Source: DASXHD01 sp038239005 | GTDB lineage: Bacteria > Myxococcota_A > Polyangia > Polyangiales > Polyangiaceae | Assembly: GCA_038239005.1 (NCBI GenBank) | Contig: JBBSFE010000010.1 | Coordinates: 21,643-85,642 of the forward strand | DNA: 64,000 bases | Reading direction: 5' to 3' | Shown: in pieces, positions 53,091-61,480 of the stretch | Layout of the letters: the number at the start of each line of letters is the position of its first letter | Numbering within the stretch: position 1 is the stretch's first letter | The notes under the pieces: generated by a model | What the model saw: the letters and a program-made list of their open reading frames with translations, nothing else | What the model was told of the DNA's origin: nothing | Database searches by the model: none | Position numbers and translations under genes: made by a program

Positions 53091-54275
53091 GTGTCAAATT
53101 GCCGACTCGCGCTCGGTTTGGCGGTGCTCCTCGGAGCCGCCTCGGCGCAGGCTGCAAAACCCATCGCGATCGAGGCGCCGCCGGCCGCGGAGAGCACCGT
53201 TTGCTCGTTTCACCGGTCTATTTGCGTGCACGGGCCTCAAGCCTCGCTCCTGCGCGCCCTCGATTCACTCGAGCGCGGCTGGGATGCGGGCCTCATTCTC
53301 GGGGTACCGCTGCCGATGTCGTACAGCGCGTACATCGCCCCCGAGCCGTCTCGAAGTGCCATTTCGGGCCGCGACGTCCTTTCGCATTTCGACCGCGCCC
53401 GCACCTTCTCGGTGCTCGATTCGCACCTCGCTCCGGGTTGCGCGCTCGACTTCGAAGCCGCGCGTGAGCTCTACGCCGCGAGTGCGCTTGCGAGCACGCC
53501 ATCGATCGACGACGCGAGCTTACGTGCGGAAGCGACCGCCCTCGCGGAGCTCGCCGTGCCCTGCGCGCTCGTCGACGCATCCGCTTTTCAAAGTCATCCT
53601 GATCGCGCCGTCGTCGATCGTCATGTCGGCCCCGGTTACGCGGATGGCGCATCGTTCGTTTTCTCGTGGCTCGACGCTTCGTTTTCGAAACAACCCGGGA
53701 GACTCATCACGTCGACGTGGGCGCTCGCAGCGACGCACACGACGAGCGATCTCGACTGGAGCGACGAGCCCGACGTGATGGACGTTCTTCGCGAGAGCTT
53801 GAAGGACGCCATGGCACCGGGCTCCACCATCGACAACGCTCTCGTCGATCTCGCAATCGCGCGCGGCACGTCACTTTCGCCTACGCCACATCTCGATTGG
53901 GACGTCGCTTGGCCAACGGCAGCACGCACGCTGGCATCACCGGAAGGGCTCGCGGAGACTGGCACTGGGTTCGTGCGCATCGACACGAAAGGTCGTCGAC
54001 CTGGCGCGCGCTTTCGCATCGACGCGTCGTGGGAAGAGCACGCGCGCATCGCGTGGACGGTCGTCACGCTCGATGCACGCGATCACGAAGTCGCCCGGTA
54101 TCGTGCGCTCGCCGCGCCCAAAGCGATCGATGCGCATTTCCAAGTGATCAACCTCGACGACGTGAGCTCCATCCTCGTCGTCGCGATGAATCTCGGCAAC
54201 TGGACGACGCCATTCGATCCCGACGACGACATCTGGGAGCCGCACGGCTGGCTCCTCACCATCGCCGCCGAGTGA
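53091..54275 (+). CDS. Secreted hypothetical protein
   Basis: 394 residues from GTG 53091. Signal peptide MSNCRLALGLAVLLGAASAQA. The mature protein is large and soluble, with Cys at CSFHRSIC forming a likely pair. No catalytic motif is recognised. The C-terminal 100 residues (RIAWTVVTLDARDHEVARYR, SSILVVAMNLGNW) are beta-rich and could be a carbohydrate-binding or Ig-like domain. AGAAAAGAG just before the GTG may act as a ribosome-binding site. Its stop abuts that of the convergent hydrolase gene. Confidence 0.82.
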   Translation: MSNCRLALGLAVLLGAASAQAAKPIAIEAPPAAESTVCSFHRSICVHGPQASLLRALDSLERGWDAGLILGVPLPMSYSAYIAPEPSRSAISGRDVLSHFDRARTFSVLDSHLAPGCALDFEAARELYAASALASTPSIDDASLRAEATALAELAVPCALVDASAFQSHPDRAVVDRHVGPGYADGASFVFSWLDASFSKQPGRLITSTWALAATHTTSDLDWSDEPDVMDVLRESLKDAMAPGSTIDNALVDLAIARGTSLSPTPHLDWDVAWPTAARTLASPEGLAETGTGFVRIDTKGRRPGARFRIDASWEEHARIAWTVVTLDARDHEVARYRALAAPKAIDAHFQVINLDDVSSILVVAMNLGNWTTPFDPDDDIWEPHGWLLTIAAE

Positions 54276-55076
54276 TCAGTGGACGTGGCGCGCGACGAAC
54301 GGAACGAGTGACGCGTTGACGCGCTCGGGCTGCTCGACCGCGCTGAGGTGACCGGCTTCGTCGATCATCACGAGCTCTGCGCCGTCGATCGCCGATGCGA
54401 TTTCGCGCGAGCGTTCGGGCGGGGTTGCCCGATCTTCCGTGCCGCACATGACGAGCGTCGGTGCGCGGACTTTCGAGAGCTCCGCGCGAAAATCTCCCCG
54501 CTGAAAAATCGCTTTTCCGGCCTTGTACAAGCCTTCGCGTGAATAGCCGCCGACGTCGCGCCAAAACCGGACAGCGAGCTCGGGGCGCTCGCGCAGCGTG
54601 CGCGGCGAAAAGAATTTCGGTAGCACGCGCCGCTCTGCAAGGAAGTGCGGCATGCCCACGCGGCGAAATGTGGAGAGCATCGCGCGGTACTGAATGCGGT
54701 TGGGCATCGCTTCGGGTGCAGCGCTCGTATCGAGGAGCGCGAGAGCCGCAACACGTTCGGGGGCGATCACCGCGGCGCGCATGCCGATCATGCCGCCCCA
54801 CGAGAGGCCCGCGAGCACGAAGCGTTTCGCGCCGAGCGCAGAGACGGCATCGAGCAGCGCGCGCGCGTTGTCGTCGAGCGAGAACGGCGGTGGCACGTCG
54901 CTGTGGCCGTGGCCGGGCCCGTCGAACGTGATGACGCGCGACACGCTCGAGAGCGCGGCGACTTGGCCGTCCCACATGCCGCCATCGCACATGAACGACG
55001 GCCAAAGAACGATCGCGACGTCCCCCGTGCCGCGCTCTTCGTAGTACCAGCGGCCGAGCCGCGTCGGGACGTACAT
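54276..55076 (-). CDS. Alpha/beta hydrolase
   Basis: 266 residues of the alpha/beta-hydrolase fold. Oxyanion-side motif FDGPGHGHSD, nucleophile elbow GLSWGGMIG (Ser), acid in CGTEDRATPP (Asp) and AGHLSAVEQPERV (His) complete the triad. It is closest in layout to 3-oxoadipate enol-lactonase or general esterase-type members, but substrate cannot be assigned. No signal, so cytosolic. A 76-codon open frame ends 1 bp before its start, and a parvulin gene precedes that, so a three-gene operon is possible. Confidence 0.92.
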   Translation of the reverse strand: MYVPTRLGRWYYEERGTGDVAIVLWPSFMCDGGMWDGQVAALSSVSRVITFDGPGHGHSDVPPPFSLDDNARALLDAVSALGAKRFVLAGLSWGGMIGMRAAVIAPERVAALALLDTSAAPEAMPNRIQYRAMLSTFRRVGMPHFLAERRVLPKFFSPRTLRERPELAVRFWRDVGGYSREGLYKAGKAIFQRGDFRAELSKVRAPTLVMCGTEDRATPPERSREIASAIDGAELVMIDEAGHLSAVEQPERVNASLVPFVARHVH

Positions 55077-55077
55077 G

Positions 55078-55308
55078 CTACTCCAAGGCCCCGTTGAGTT
55101 GACCGCCTCGCGACGTGTTCGCGATCGACAGGCGGCAGCGCGACGAAACCGGCGGGACCGGCGCGAGGATGCCGCAGAAAAGGGCGAGCCGCCAGGAACC
55201 GGCCATCAGCGCGTGCTCGCTCGAAAATTTCGCGGCCCGGCCGCGCTGGTCGCGCTGCCGCCGGACGATCGCCGCGTCGTAGAAAAACTCGACCGATTCA
55301 GGTGACAT
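55078..55308 (-). CDS. Possible small protein between parvulin and hydrolase genes
   Basis: 76 codons that fill the gap exactly: the ATG is 4 bp after the parvulin stop and the stop is 1 bp before the hydrolase ATG. About 85% of codons end in G or C, as in real genes here, though the overall GC content is also high. Arg- and Ser-rich with a short hydrophobic stretch (RLALFCGILAPVPPV); no family recognised. It could be a genuine small gene or just open by chance. Confidence 0.45.
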   Translation of the reverse strand: MSPESVEFFYDAAIVRRQRDQRGRAAKFSSEHALMAGSWRLALFCGILAPVPPVSSRCRLSIANTSRGGQLNGALE

Positions 55309-55312
55309 CTAC

Positions 55313-55843
55313 CTACTGGTTACGCTTGATCACGTGAAAACCGAACTGCGTTTCGATCACCGGGCTAATCGCATCGACCTTGAGCGCGAATGCGACATCG
55401 GCAAACTCTTTGACGACGTTTTCGCGTTTGATTTTTCCGAGGCTTCCGAGTCGCTCTTGCCCGTTCGGATCGTCCGAGTAGAGCTTGGCGACGTCGCCGA
55501 ATTCCATTTTCCCGTCGAGAGCGGCAGCGCGCGCTTCGTCGGCGCGCTTCCGCGCTTCATCTTTGGTTCGCGTGACGGCCTTCGGACATTTCGCGGCGCC
55601 CTTGTACGCGATGAGCACATGCTGCGCCGTGATCCACTCGGGCGGGGGCTCGTCCTTCTTGGGCGTCGCGCTCGCAACGGCCGCAGACGCAGACGCTGCC
55701 GCTAGCGCCGACGCAAGCGCTTGTGCAGAAGCTACCGAAGCCGCGGACGCGGACGCAGCCGCCTGCTTTTGCATCTCCGTGTATTTGTCGTCGCACGCAG
55801 CCAAAGCCAACAAAACCACGAACCCGAAAGCCGTACGGCGCAT
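55313..55843 (-). CDS. Parvulin-type peptidyl-prolyl isomerase lipoprotein
   Basis: 176 residues from ATG 55843; GTG 55852 is an alternative and has TAGCGT 6 nt upstream. Lipobox LALAAC. An Ala/Ser-rich repeat tether (about 25-60) leads to a rotamase domain: AQHVLIAYKGA, ARKRADEARAAAL, GDVAKLYSDDPNG, GSLGKIKRENVV, FADVAFALKVDAISPVIETQFGF-type ending HVIKRNQ. These are the blocks of the PpiC/parvulin fold, here placed outside the cytoplasm to assist folding of exported proteins. Confidence 0.92.
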   Translation of the reverse strand: MRRTAFGFVVLLALAACDDKYTEMQKQAAASASAASVASAQALASALAAASASAAVASATPKKDEPPPEWITAQHVLIAYKGAAKCPKAVTRTKDEARKRADEARAAALDGKMEFGDVAKLYSDDPNGQERLGSLGKIKRENVVKEFADVAFALKVDAISPVIETQFGFHVIKRNQ

Positions 55844-55895
55844 TGCAATCACGCCGCTACGCTAGATCCACGCTGCTCGTGATCGCAAGCCATGA

Positions 55896-55901
55896 GATAC
55901 T
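55896..55901 (+). promoter_or_regulatory. Predicted -10 box, leaderless start of lipoprotein gene
   Basis: GATACT is followed by 6 nt and the ATG at 55908. It sits in the short divergent gap next to the parvulin gene. Confidence 0.4.
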
Positions 55902-55907
55902 GGGCGG

Positions 55908-56834
55908 ATGAGGCGCCGGCTACTTGCCGCCTTCGGGGTCGCATGCGTCTTCGCGGGCGCGTGTCTGCTCGATATCCCGGACGTCAAAGACGGCGTCGAC
56001 GGGGCTTCGGGCGATGTCGTCGTTCCAGACGTTGCCGTTCCGACGTGTGACGGGTCGTGTGCGCCGGCGGGCTTTGCGCCCGTGCTCTTTGCGCTCGATC
56101 AAAATACGGCGTGCCCAGCGACCATGACGACGCTCGATCTCGTCGCGGATCCGGGCGCCGTTCCCGCTTCGGCGTGCAAGTGCAATTGCACGGTGACGCA
56201 GCTGCCCTCGTGCATCCCAACCACCATCACGCACTGGCTCGATCAGGGCGCAGCACCGGACGGCGGCTACACGTGCGCGCAGCTCGGGACGCTGGACATC
56301 GTCGGTGACGGCGGGTGCAACTGGGTCGACGGTGGCTTCGTGCTCGCGCCCGCGTGGAAGATTCCGACCGTGCCTCCGGCGGCGCAGGGAACGTGCACGT
56401 CGGTCGCCGCCAACGACCCATCGGGTATCCCCTCCACACCAAGCCGACTGTGCGTGGATCCAAGCTGCACCGGCGCGTGCACGGCGCCACCAGGCCTTCT
56501 CGCATGTGTCTACGCGAGCGGCGCCATCGCGTGTCCGGCGGGTTACGGCAAGGCGCATCACGTCGGCTCGCTCGGCCTCGCGTGCGATCCGTGTACGGGC
56601 TGCACGGCCACCGCCGCGAGCTGCGGCGGCACCGTTACTTTCTACAACGATGACGTTTGCACGAACCTCGTGAAGACGCTCAACGTCGACGGCGGATGCG
56701 CAACGACCGGCCTCGGCGCCCCGATCAACTCGGTGCGCTACAATCCCGCTTTGAACGGCATCGCGTGCACTCCCGGCAGCGGCGGCCCTGGCTCCGCAAC
56801 GCTCGCTGGCGAATACACGGTTTGCTGCCCGTAG
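55908..56834 (+). CDS. Cys-rich predicted lipoprotein
   Basis: 308 residues. The N-terminus MRRRLLAAFGVACVFAGAC carries a lipobox (FAGAC). The mature protein has about 22 Cys spread along its length (for example CKCNC, CDPCTGC, CTGAC), so many disulfides are likely outside the cell. There is an Asp/Val-rich segment directly behind the lipid anchor. No family is recognised. The next gene, a kinase, starts 15 bp downstream on the same strand, so the lipoprotein could belong to the same module. Confidence 0.85.
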   Translation: MRRRLLAAFGVACVFAGACLLDIPDVKDGVDGASGDVVVPDVAVPTCDGSCAPAGFAPVLFALDQNTACPATMTTLDLVADPGAVPASACKCNCTVTQLPSCIPTTITHWLDQGAAPDGGYTCAQLGTLDIVGDGGCNWVDGGFVLAPAWKIPTVPPAAQGTCTSVAANDPSGIPSTPSRLCVDPSCTGACTAPPGLLACVYASGAIACPAGYGKAHHVGSLGLACDPCTGCTATAASCGGTVTFYNDDVCTNLVKTLNVDGGCATTGLGAPINSVRYNPALNGIACTPGSGGPGSATLAGEYTVCCP

Positions 56835-56849
56835 TGATAGGCTGTCACG

Positions 56850-58400
56850 ATGGGTGGCGTTGCCGCGCGAGAAACTGCGGTGCCGCACTTCGTGGGGCGG
56901 TACGAGGTTCTCGTGCCCATCGCGAGCGGCGGCATGGCCACGGTGTATCTCGCGCGATCGCGCGGCGCCGGCGGGTTCGAGCGCGACGTCGCCCTGAAGC
57001 TCACGCACGTGCATTTGCGCGAGTCGCCCGAGTTCCAAACGCTGCTCATCGAAGAAGCCAAGCTTGCGTCCGCGATTCGGCACCACAACGTCGTGAGCGT
57101 GCTCGACGTCGGCGACGATCCGCTCGGTTTGTTTTTGGTGATGGATTACGTCGAGGGCGACACCCTGAGCGGCCTCATTCGCCGCGCAAAGGCCACGGGC
57201 GAGCCCATGCCGCTTCCGCTCGCGATGCGCGCTCTCGCTGATGCGCTCGCGGGTTTGCACGCCGCACACGAGACGCGAGACAGCGAAGGCAAGCCGCTCG
57301 AGATCGTGCACCGAGATTTTTCTCCACAGAACATTCTCGTCGGCACCGACGGCATCGCGAAGCTCACCGACTTCGGCATCGCGAAAGCCGCATCACGTGC
57401 GGGCAACACGAGCACGGGCATCCTCAAGGGGAAGATTGCGTACATGTCGCCCGAGCAGGCGCGTGGTGAGCCGCTCGATCGTCGCGCCGACGTGTGGGCC
57501 GCAGGTGTGCTCGCGTGGGAGATCATCGCCGGGCGACCGATGTGGCCACGCGAAGCGGAAGACGTGCCCACGCTCATCAAGCTCGTGACGACGACGCCTC
57601 CGCGTTTGCGCGACGTCGACCCGACCATCAGCGAAGCGCTCGACGCTGCCGTCGCCAAAGCGCTCACGATGCAACCTGCTGAACGCTGGCCGACTGCCGC
57701 GGCGTTTTCGAAAGCGCTCATCTCGTGCGCCGAGCTCGCCGACGCCGAGCAGCTCGCGGAATACGCACGCGTCGTGGCGGGCCCGAAGATCGAGCAGCGC
57801 CGCGAGCAAATCCGCTCGATGGGCGCTCTCCGCACGAAGATGGGCGAAATCACCGAGGCGTCGGTCATGACGCCGAGCGGCGAATACCAATCGCGCAAAG
57901 AGAAGCGCCCCGAGATTCCGATCATCGAGTCCGAGCGAACCGAAGTCCTCGCCGGCGCACCCGTTGCAGCCGCGCCCGCGGCGTTCGCGCCGATCGAGGT
58001 CGTGACGACCGAGACCACGTCCGCTTCCGACGCGCACATCGTCGCGCGCCGCGGCCCGCCCCGCTGGGCCATTCCGGCAGTCGCGGGGGTGGTTGGGGTG
58101 TCGTTGCTCGTGATCATCATCGCGGCGATCAGCAGCCAGTCGTCCGCCAACGCCAACGCCAACGCCGACGCGCACGCCAACGCGAACGCGAACGCAAACG
58201 CGAACGCGACGACCCCTGCGACGGGGACCACTCTGACGTCGCCACCTACGGCGACTGCAACCGCGACGGCGATCAAGCCCGCCACGGCGGCAACCACTGC
58301 AACGCAGGCGACAACGACGCCGACTGCAACACACACGCACACGGCGGCAACGCACACGGCCCCCGCGACGACGACGCGGCTCGCGCCGAGCCCGTACTGA
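56850..58400 (+). CDS. Ser/Thr protein kinase with repeat-encoded extracytoplasmic linker
   Basis: 516 residues. Kinase domain (about 15-285): IASGGMATVYLAR, VALKLT, HRDFSPQNIL, DFGIAKAAS and IAYMSPEQA. The catalytic loop has Ser where Lys is usual, as in the kinase at 1419. One hydrophobic helix (IPAVAGVVGVSLLVIIIAAI, about 408-428) is followed by an alternating Asn-Ala stretch and a Thr/Ala/Pro-rich tail, which is all that is predicted outside the membrane. A TAGGCT hexamer lies 6 nt upstream of the ATG. The TPR/PEGA-like gene follows with a TGATG overlap. Confidence 0.93.
   Translation: MGGVAARETAVPHFVGRYEVLVPIASGGMATVYLARSRGAGGFERDVALKLTHVHLRESPEFQTLLIEEAKLASAIRHHNVVSVLDVGDDPLGLFLVMDYVEGDTLSGLIRRAKATGEPMPLPLAMRALADALAGLHAAHETRDSEGKPLEIVHRDFSPQNILVGTDGIAKLTDFGIAKAASRAGNTSTGILKGKIAYMSPEQARGEPLDRRADVWAAGVLAWEIIAGRPMWPREAEDVPTLIKLVTTTPPRLRDVDPTISEALDAAVAKALTMQPAERWPTAAAFSKALISCAELADAEQLAEYARVVAGPKIEQRREQIRSMGALRTKMGEITEASVMTPSGEYQSRKEKRPEIPIIESERTEVLAGAPVAAAPAAFAPIEVVTTETTSASDAHIVARRGPPRWAIPAVAGVVGVSLLVIIIAAISSQSSANANANADAHANANANANANATTPATGTTLTSPPTATATATAIKPATAATTATQATTTPTATHTHTAATHTAPATTTRLAPSPY
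58145..58209 (+). repeat. Hexanucleotide repeat encoding kinase Asn-Ala linker
   Basis: About eleven 6-bp units of the form GCCAAC/GCGAAC, with two GAC/CAC variants, encode alternating Ala and Asn directly after the kinase membrane helix. Confidence 0.85.
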
Positions 58401-59278
58401 TGACATCGCGTCTCACCTTCGGCATCGCGCTCTCTCTCAGCCTTACCAGCGTGGCGCATGCCGATCGCGACAAGGCCGCAACTGCCTACAAACAAGGCAG
58501 CGCCGCATTCGCGAAGGGCGCCTTTGGGGAAGCGGCGGCACTCTTCGAATCGGCATTCTCCGAAGACCCGCGCGGCGCGAGCATCTACAACGCAGCCCTC
58601 TCCTGGCAAAACGCACGCGACGATGCGCGCGCCGCCGACGATTTCACGCGCGCCATCGCGTCGAGCGATCTCCGCGCCGACCTCCTCGACAACTCAAAAG
58701 CCCAACTCGCCAAGCTCGAGACGACGCTCGGCCGCGTCGCGCTCACCGGCCCTCCTGGCGCGCACTTCGCCGTCGCCCACGCCAACGGCACGACACCCGC
58801 ACAAGTCCATCTCGCGCCCGGCCACTACGTCGTGCACACGACGTTCGAGGGAGCAATGAGCAACGACGTTCCCATCGACATCAGTGCGGGCGCATTGACG
58901 TCCACCGATCTCACGCCGCATGCCGTTGCGCCCGTCGTCGCGGTTCATGTCGACGAACCGACGAAGCGCACCGGTGTCATCGGCAAAGCAACGCTCCCAA
59001 TTTCCCTCGTGGTGATCGGCACCGCCGCAGTCGCCGCGGGTTTCTGGATAGGCCTCGGCGTCGCCGCCCTCGACGCGAGCAACACCTTTCACGCCTCCAA
59101 CCTTTACGACGGGGCCGCCCACGACAAGGCCGTTACCTTCCGCGACTGGAGCAACGTGACTTTCGTCACGGCTCTCGTGCTCGGCACGGTCGGTGTCGCA
59201 GCGCTCGCCACGGTCCACTCGGTCAAAGTGCAAGCCGCCGTTGGGCCCGGCTCGCTCGTCTTACACGGAACGTTTTAA
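58400..59278 (+). CDS. Secreted TPR/PEGA-like membrane protein coupled to kinase
   Basis: 292 residues. Signal MTSRLTFGIALSLSLTSVAHA. A TPR-like region (DKAATAYKQGSAAFAKGAFG, ALFESAFSEDPRGASIYNAA) precedes a PEGA-like domain (HFAVAHANGTTPAQVHLAPG, HYVVHTTFEG) and two hydrophobic helices (ISLVVIGTAAVAAGFWIGLG and FVTALVLGTVGVAALATV). Same order of parts as the proteins at 2951, 32940 and 34076. The start overlaps the kinase stop as TGATG, the tightest of the three couplings, so stoichiometric production with the kinase is likely. Confidence 0.9.
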   Translation: MTSRLTFGIALSLSLTSVAHADRDKAATAYKQGSAAFAKGAFGEAAALFESAFSEDPRGASIYNAALSWQNARDDARAADDFTRAIASSDLRADLLDNSKAQLAKLETTLGRVALTGPPGAHFAVAHANGTTPAQVHLAPGHYVVHTTFEGAMSNDVPIDISAGALTSTDLTPHAVAPVVAVHVDEPTKRTGVIGKATLPISLVVIGTAAVAAGFWIGLGVAALDASNTFHASNLYDGAAHDKAVTFRDWSNVTFVTALVLGTVGVAALATVHSVKVQAAVGPGSLVLHGTF

Positions 59279-59351
59279 TGCGCGCGCGGATTCCAAAATC
59301 TATCCCACCTCGGCGGCGCGAACCGGAACGGAATTCTGGAGAGAGAATCGC

Positions 59352-60671
59352 TTACGGGAAAATCTCGCGCTCTTTGTAGACCGCTTCGATGCGGAGCAAT
59401 GCGAGGGCATAAGCGGCGATGCGGCGGTCGACCTTCTTCTGGCGCGAGAACGTGTCGACGGAGCGGTAGACGCGCTTCATGGCGGTTTCGAGCTTGCCGT
59501 CGACTTCTTCGAGCGTCCACATTTCGCTGCGCTTGTTTTGGACCCACTCGTAGTAGCTGACGGTGACGCCGCCGGAGTTCGCGAGCACATCGGGCAGGAT
59601 GTCGATGTTGCGATCGAGCAGGATGCGCTCGCCGACCGGGTGCGTCGGGCCGTTGGCGCCTTCGACGACGACGCGCGCTTGGATCGCGCTCGCTTCTTCT
59701 TCGCCGATTTGATTTTCGAGCGCGCACGGTGCGCAGATGTCGACTTTTTGCGACCAGAACTCTTCGCGCGTGATCGGCTTGCCCGCGGGGTAACCGGCGA
59801 CCGAGCCGTGTGCTTCGACGTGGTCTTGCAGCTTGTGCGGGTTGAAGCCTTCCGGGTTGTAGAGGTACCCCGAGTGATCGCCGACGGCGATCGTCGACAC
59901 GCCGAGCTTCGAGAGCAGCACAGCGAAGTGCGACCCAACGTTGCCGAAGCCTTGCACGCTCATCGTCGAGCCTTCGAGATCGAAGCCGCGATCCTTCGCC
60001 CATTCCGTGAGGCAGTGCACCATGCCCTGCCCCGTTGCTTTCGTGCGACCGAGCGTGCCGCCGCTCGCGACGGGCTTGCCGGTAACGACGCCCTTCACGC
60101 TCTGCTTGTGGCCCGCGCCGACCATGTTCGAATACGTGTCCATCATCCACGCCATCGTTTGGCTGTTGGTGCCCATGTCGGGCGCGGGGATGTCGTATTC
60201 GGGGCCGATGTTTTCGCCGAGCGCGTGCGTGAAGCGACGCGTGATGCGTGCGAGCTCGCCGTGCGAAACCGAACGCGGATCGAATTTGATGCCGCCTTTG
60301 CCGCCGCCGTAGGGGATGCCCATGAGCGAGCCCTTCCACGTCATCATCGTGGCGAGCGCTTTCACTTCGTCGAGCGTAACCATGGGGGCGTAGCGAATGC
60401 CGCCTTTGAACGGACCGAGAATGTTGTTGTGCTGAACGCGATAGCCTTTGAAGAGCCGCACTTCGCCGTTGTCCATGCGGACGGGGAAGTTGACGATGAT
60501 CTCGTTCTTTGGCTGGCTCAGAATTGCGCCCACGTGCGGCGCGAGGTTGATGATCTTCGAAGCCGTGTCGAGATATCCCTGAACGACTCGGAAGAAGTCG
60601 TACTCGTTGCCGATCGCGCGCGCGGATGCGGGCGCGGCGGGAATGTTCTGCGAGCTCGATGTCTTGATCAT
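59352..60671 (-). CDS. gdhA: Glutamate dehydrogenase (Glu/Leu/Phe/Val family)
   Basis: 439 residues from ATG 60671. It interconverts glutamate and 2-oxoglutarate. Substrate-binding KGGIRYAP, the catalytic lysine region PYGGGKGGIKFDP, PAPDMGTNSQTMAWMMD and the Rossmann motif VQGFGNVGSH are present. Full length for the hexameric enzyme. The start overlaps the end of cdsA as ATGA, so it is translated in the uppS-cdsA unit, although the three pathways differ. It converges with the TPR/PEGA gene. Confidence 0.95.
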   Translation of the reverse strand: MIKTSSSQNIPAAPASARAIGNEYDFFRVVQGYLDTASKIINLAPHVGAILSQPKNEIIVNFPVRMDNGEVRLFKGYRVQHNNILGPFKGGIRYAPMVTLDEVKALATMMTWKGSLMGIPYGGGKGGIKFDPRSVSHGELARITRRFTHALGENIGPEYDIPAPDMGTNSQTMAWMMDTYSNMVGAGHKQSVKGVVTGKPVASGGTLGRTKATGQGMVHCLTEWAKDRGFDLEGSTMSVQGFGNVGSHFAVLLSKLGVSTIAVGDHSGYLYNPEGFNPHKLQDHVEAHGSVAGYPAGKPITREEFWSQKVDICAPCALENQIGEEEASAIQARVVVEGANGPTHPVGERILLDRNIDILPDVLANSGGVTVSYYEWVQNKRSEMWTLEEVDGKLETAMKRVYRSVDTFSRQKKVDRRIAAYALALLRIEAVYKEREIFP

Positions 60672-61480
60672 GTTCCTATCCACAACGTGTAGAGGTAGAC
60701 GACGGTGCTCGTCAGAATGAGAGCGTCGATGCGGTCCAGGATACCGCCGTGACCGGGCACGATGGCACCTGAATCTTTGACGCCCGTGGAGCGTTTGAGA
60801 AGCGATTCGCCGAGGTCTCCCGCCTGCCCGAGCGCCCCAGCCACGAGCGCGAGCGGGATGGCGTGGGCGAGCGGAATTCGCGGCAAGAACCAAAAATGCG
60901 CGAGCAACGCGCCAATGACGCTACCTCCGAGGCTGCCGAACGCGCCTTCGACGGTCTTCTTAGGGCTGACCGCTTCGTAAAGCTTGTGCTTGCCCAAAAA
61001 TCGACCGGCGAAGTACCCGCCGGTGTCGCCGAACCAGGCGAACATGAGCGTCATCACGATCATGCTCGCGCCATCGTGGACGTCGCGACGGATAACAGCG
61101 AGCCAGGTGATTGGAACTGCAACAAACAGCGGTCCGACGCTCGCGGCGAGCGCACGAAACGCTGCGGTCTCGATGTTGCCGAGCCTGAAGAGCGTGATCA
61201 CCGGGCCGAGGATGGGGAAGGCCGCAAGGATCGTGATGACGATGCGCGGATCGTGACCGCCGAAATACATCGCGAGCGAAATTGCGGCGGCCATCACGAC
61301 ACCGATGCCTTGCGAGATGCGATCGCCTGGGTGCGTCATCGCGAAGAGCTCGTACGTGCCGACGAGCATCGCGACGAAGATGAGCGCGTAGAGCCCAACG
61401 GCCGGCCCCCGGTACATCAGGAGCAAAAGCAGCGGCACGAACACCGCTGCGGTGAGGAGCCGCACCGCGAGGTTCGACAT
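60668..61480 (-). CDS. cdsA: Phosphatidate cytidylyltransferase
   Basis: 270 residues with about seven or eight membrane helices. It makes CDP-diacylglycerol for phospholipid synthesis in the inner membrane. The signature is intact at the C-terminus: SPKKTVEGAFGSLGGSVIG, LGQAGDLGESLLKRSTGVKD and SGAIVPGHGGILDRID. The start overlaps the uppS stop as TAATG and the end overlaps gdhA as ATGA. Pairing with uppS is common across bacteria; the usual next gene dxr is replaced here by gdhA. Confidence 0.96.
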   Translation of the reverse strand: MSNLAVRLLTAAVFVPLLLLLMYRGPAVGLYALIFVAMLVGTYELFAMTHPGDRISQGIGVVMAAAISLAMYFGGHDPRIVITILAAFPILGPVITLFRLGNIETAAFRALAASVGPLFVAVPITWLAVIRRDVHDGASMIVMTLMFAWFGDTGGYFAGRFLGKHKLYEAVSPKKTVEGAFGSLGGSVIGALLAHFWFLPRIPLAHAIPLALVAGALGQAGDLGESLLKRSTGVKDSGAIVPGHGGILDRIDALILTSTVVYLYTLWIGT

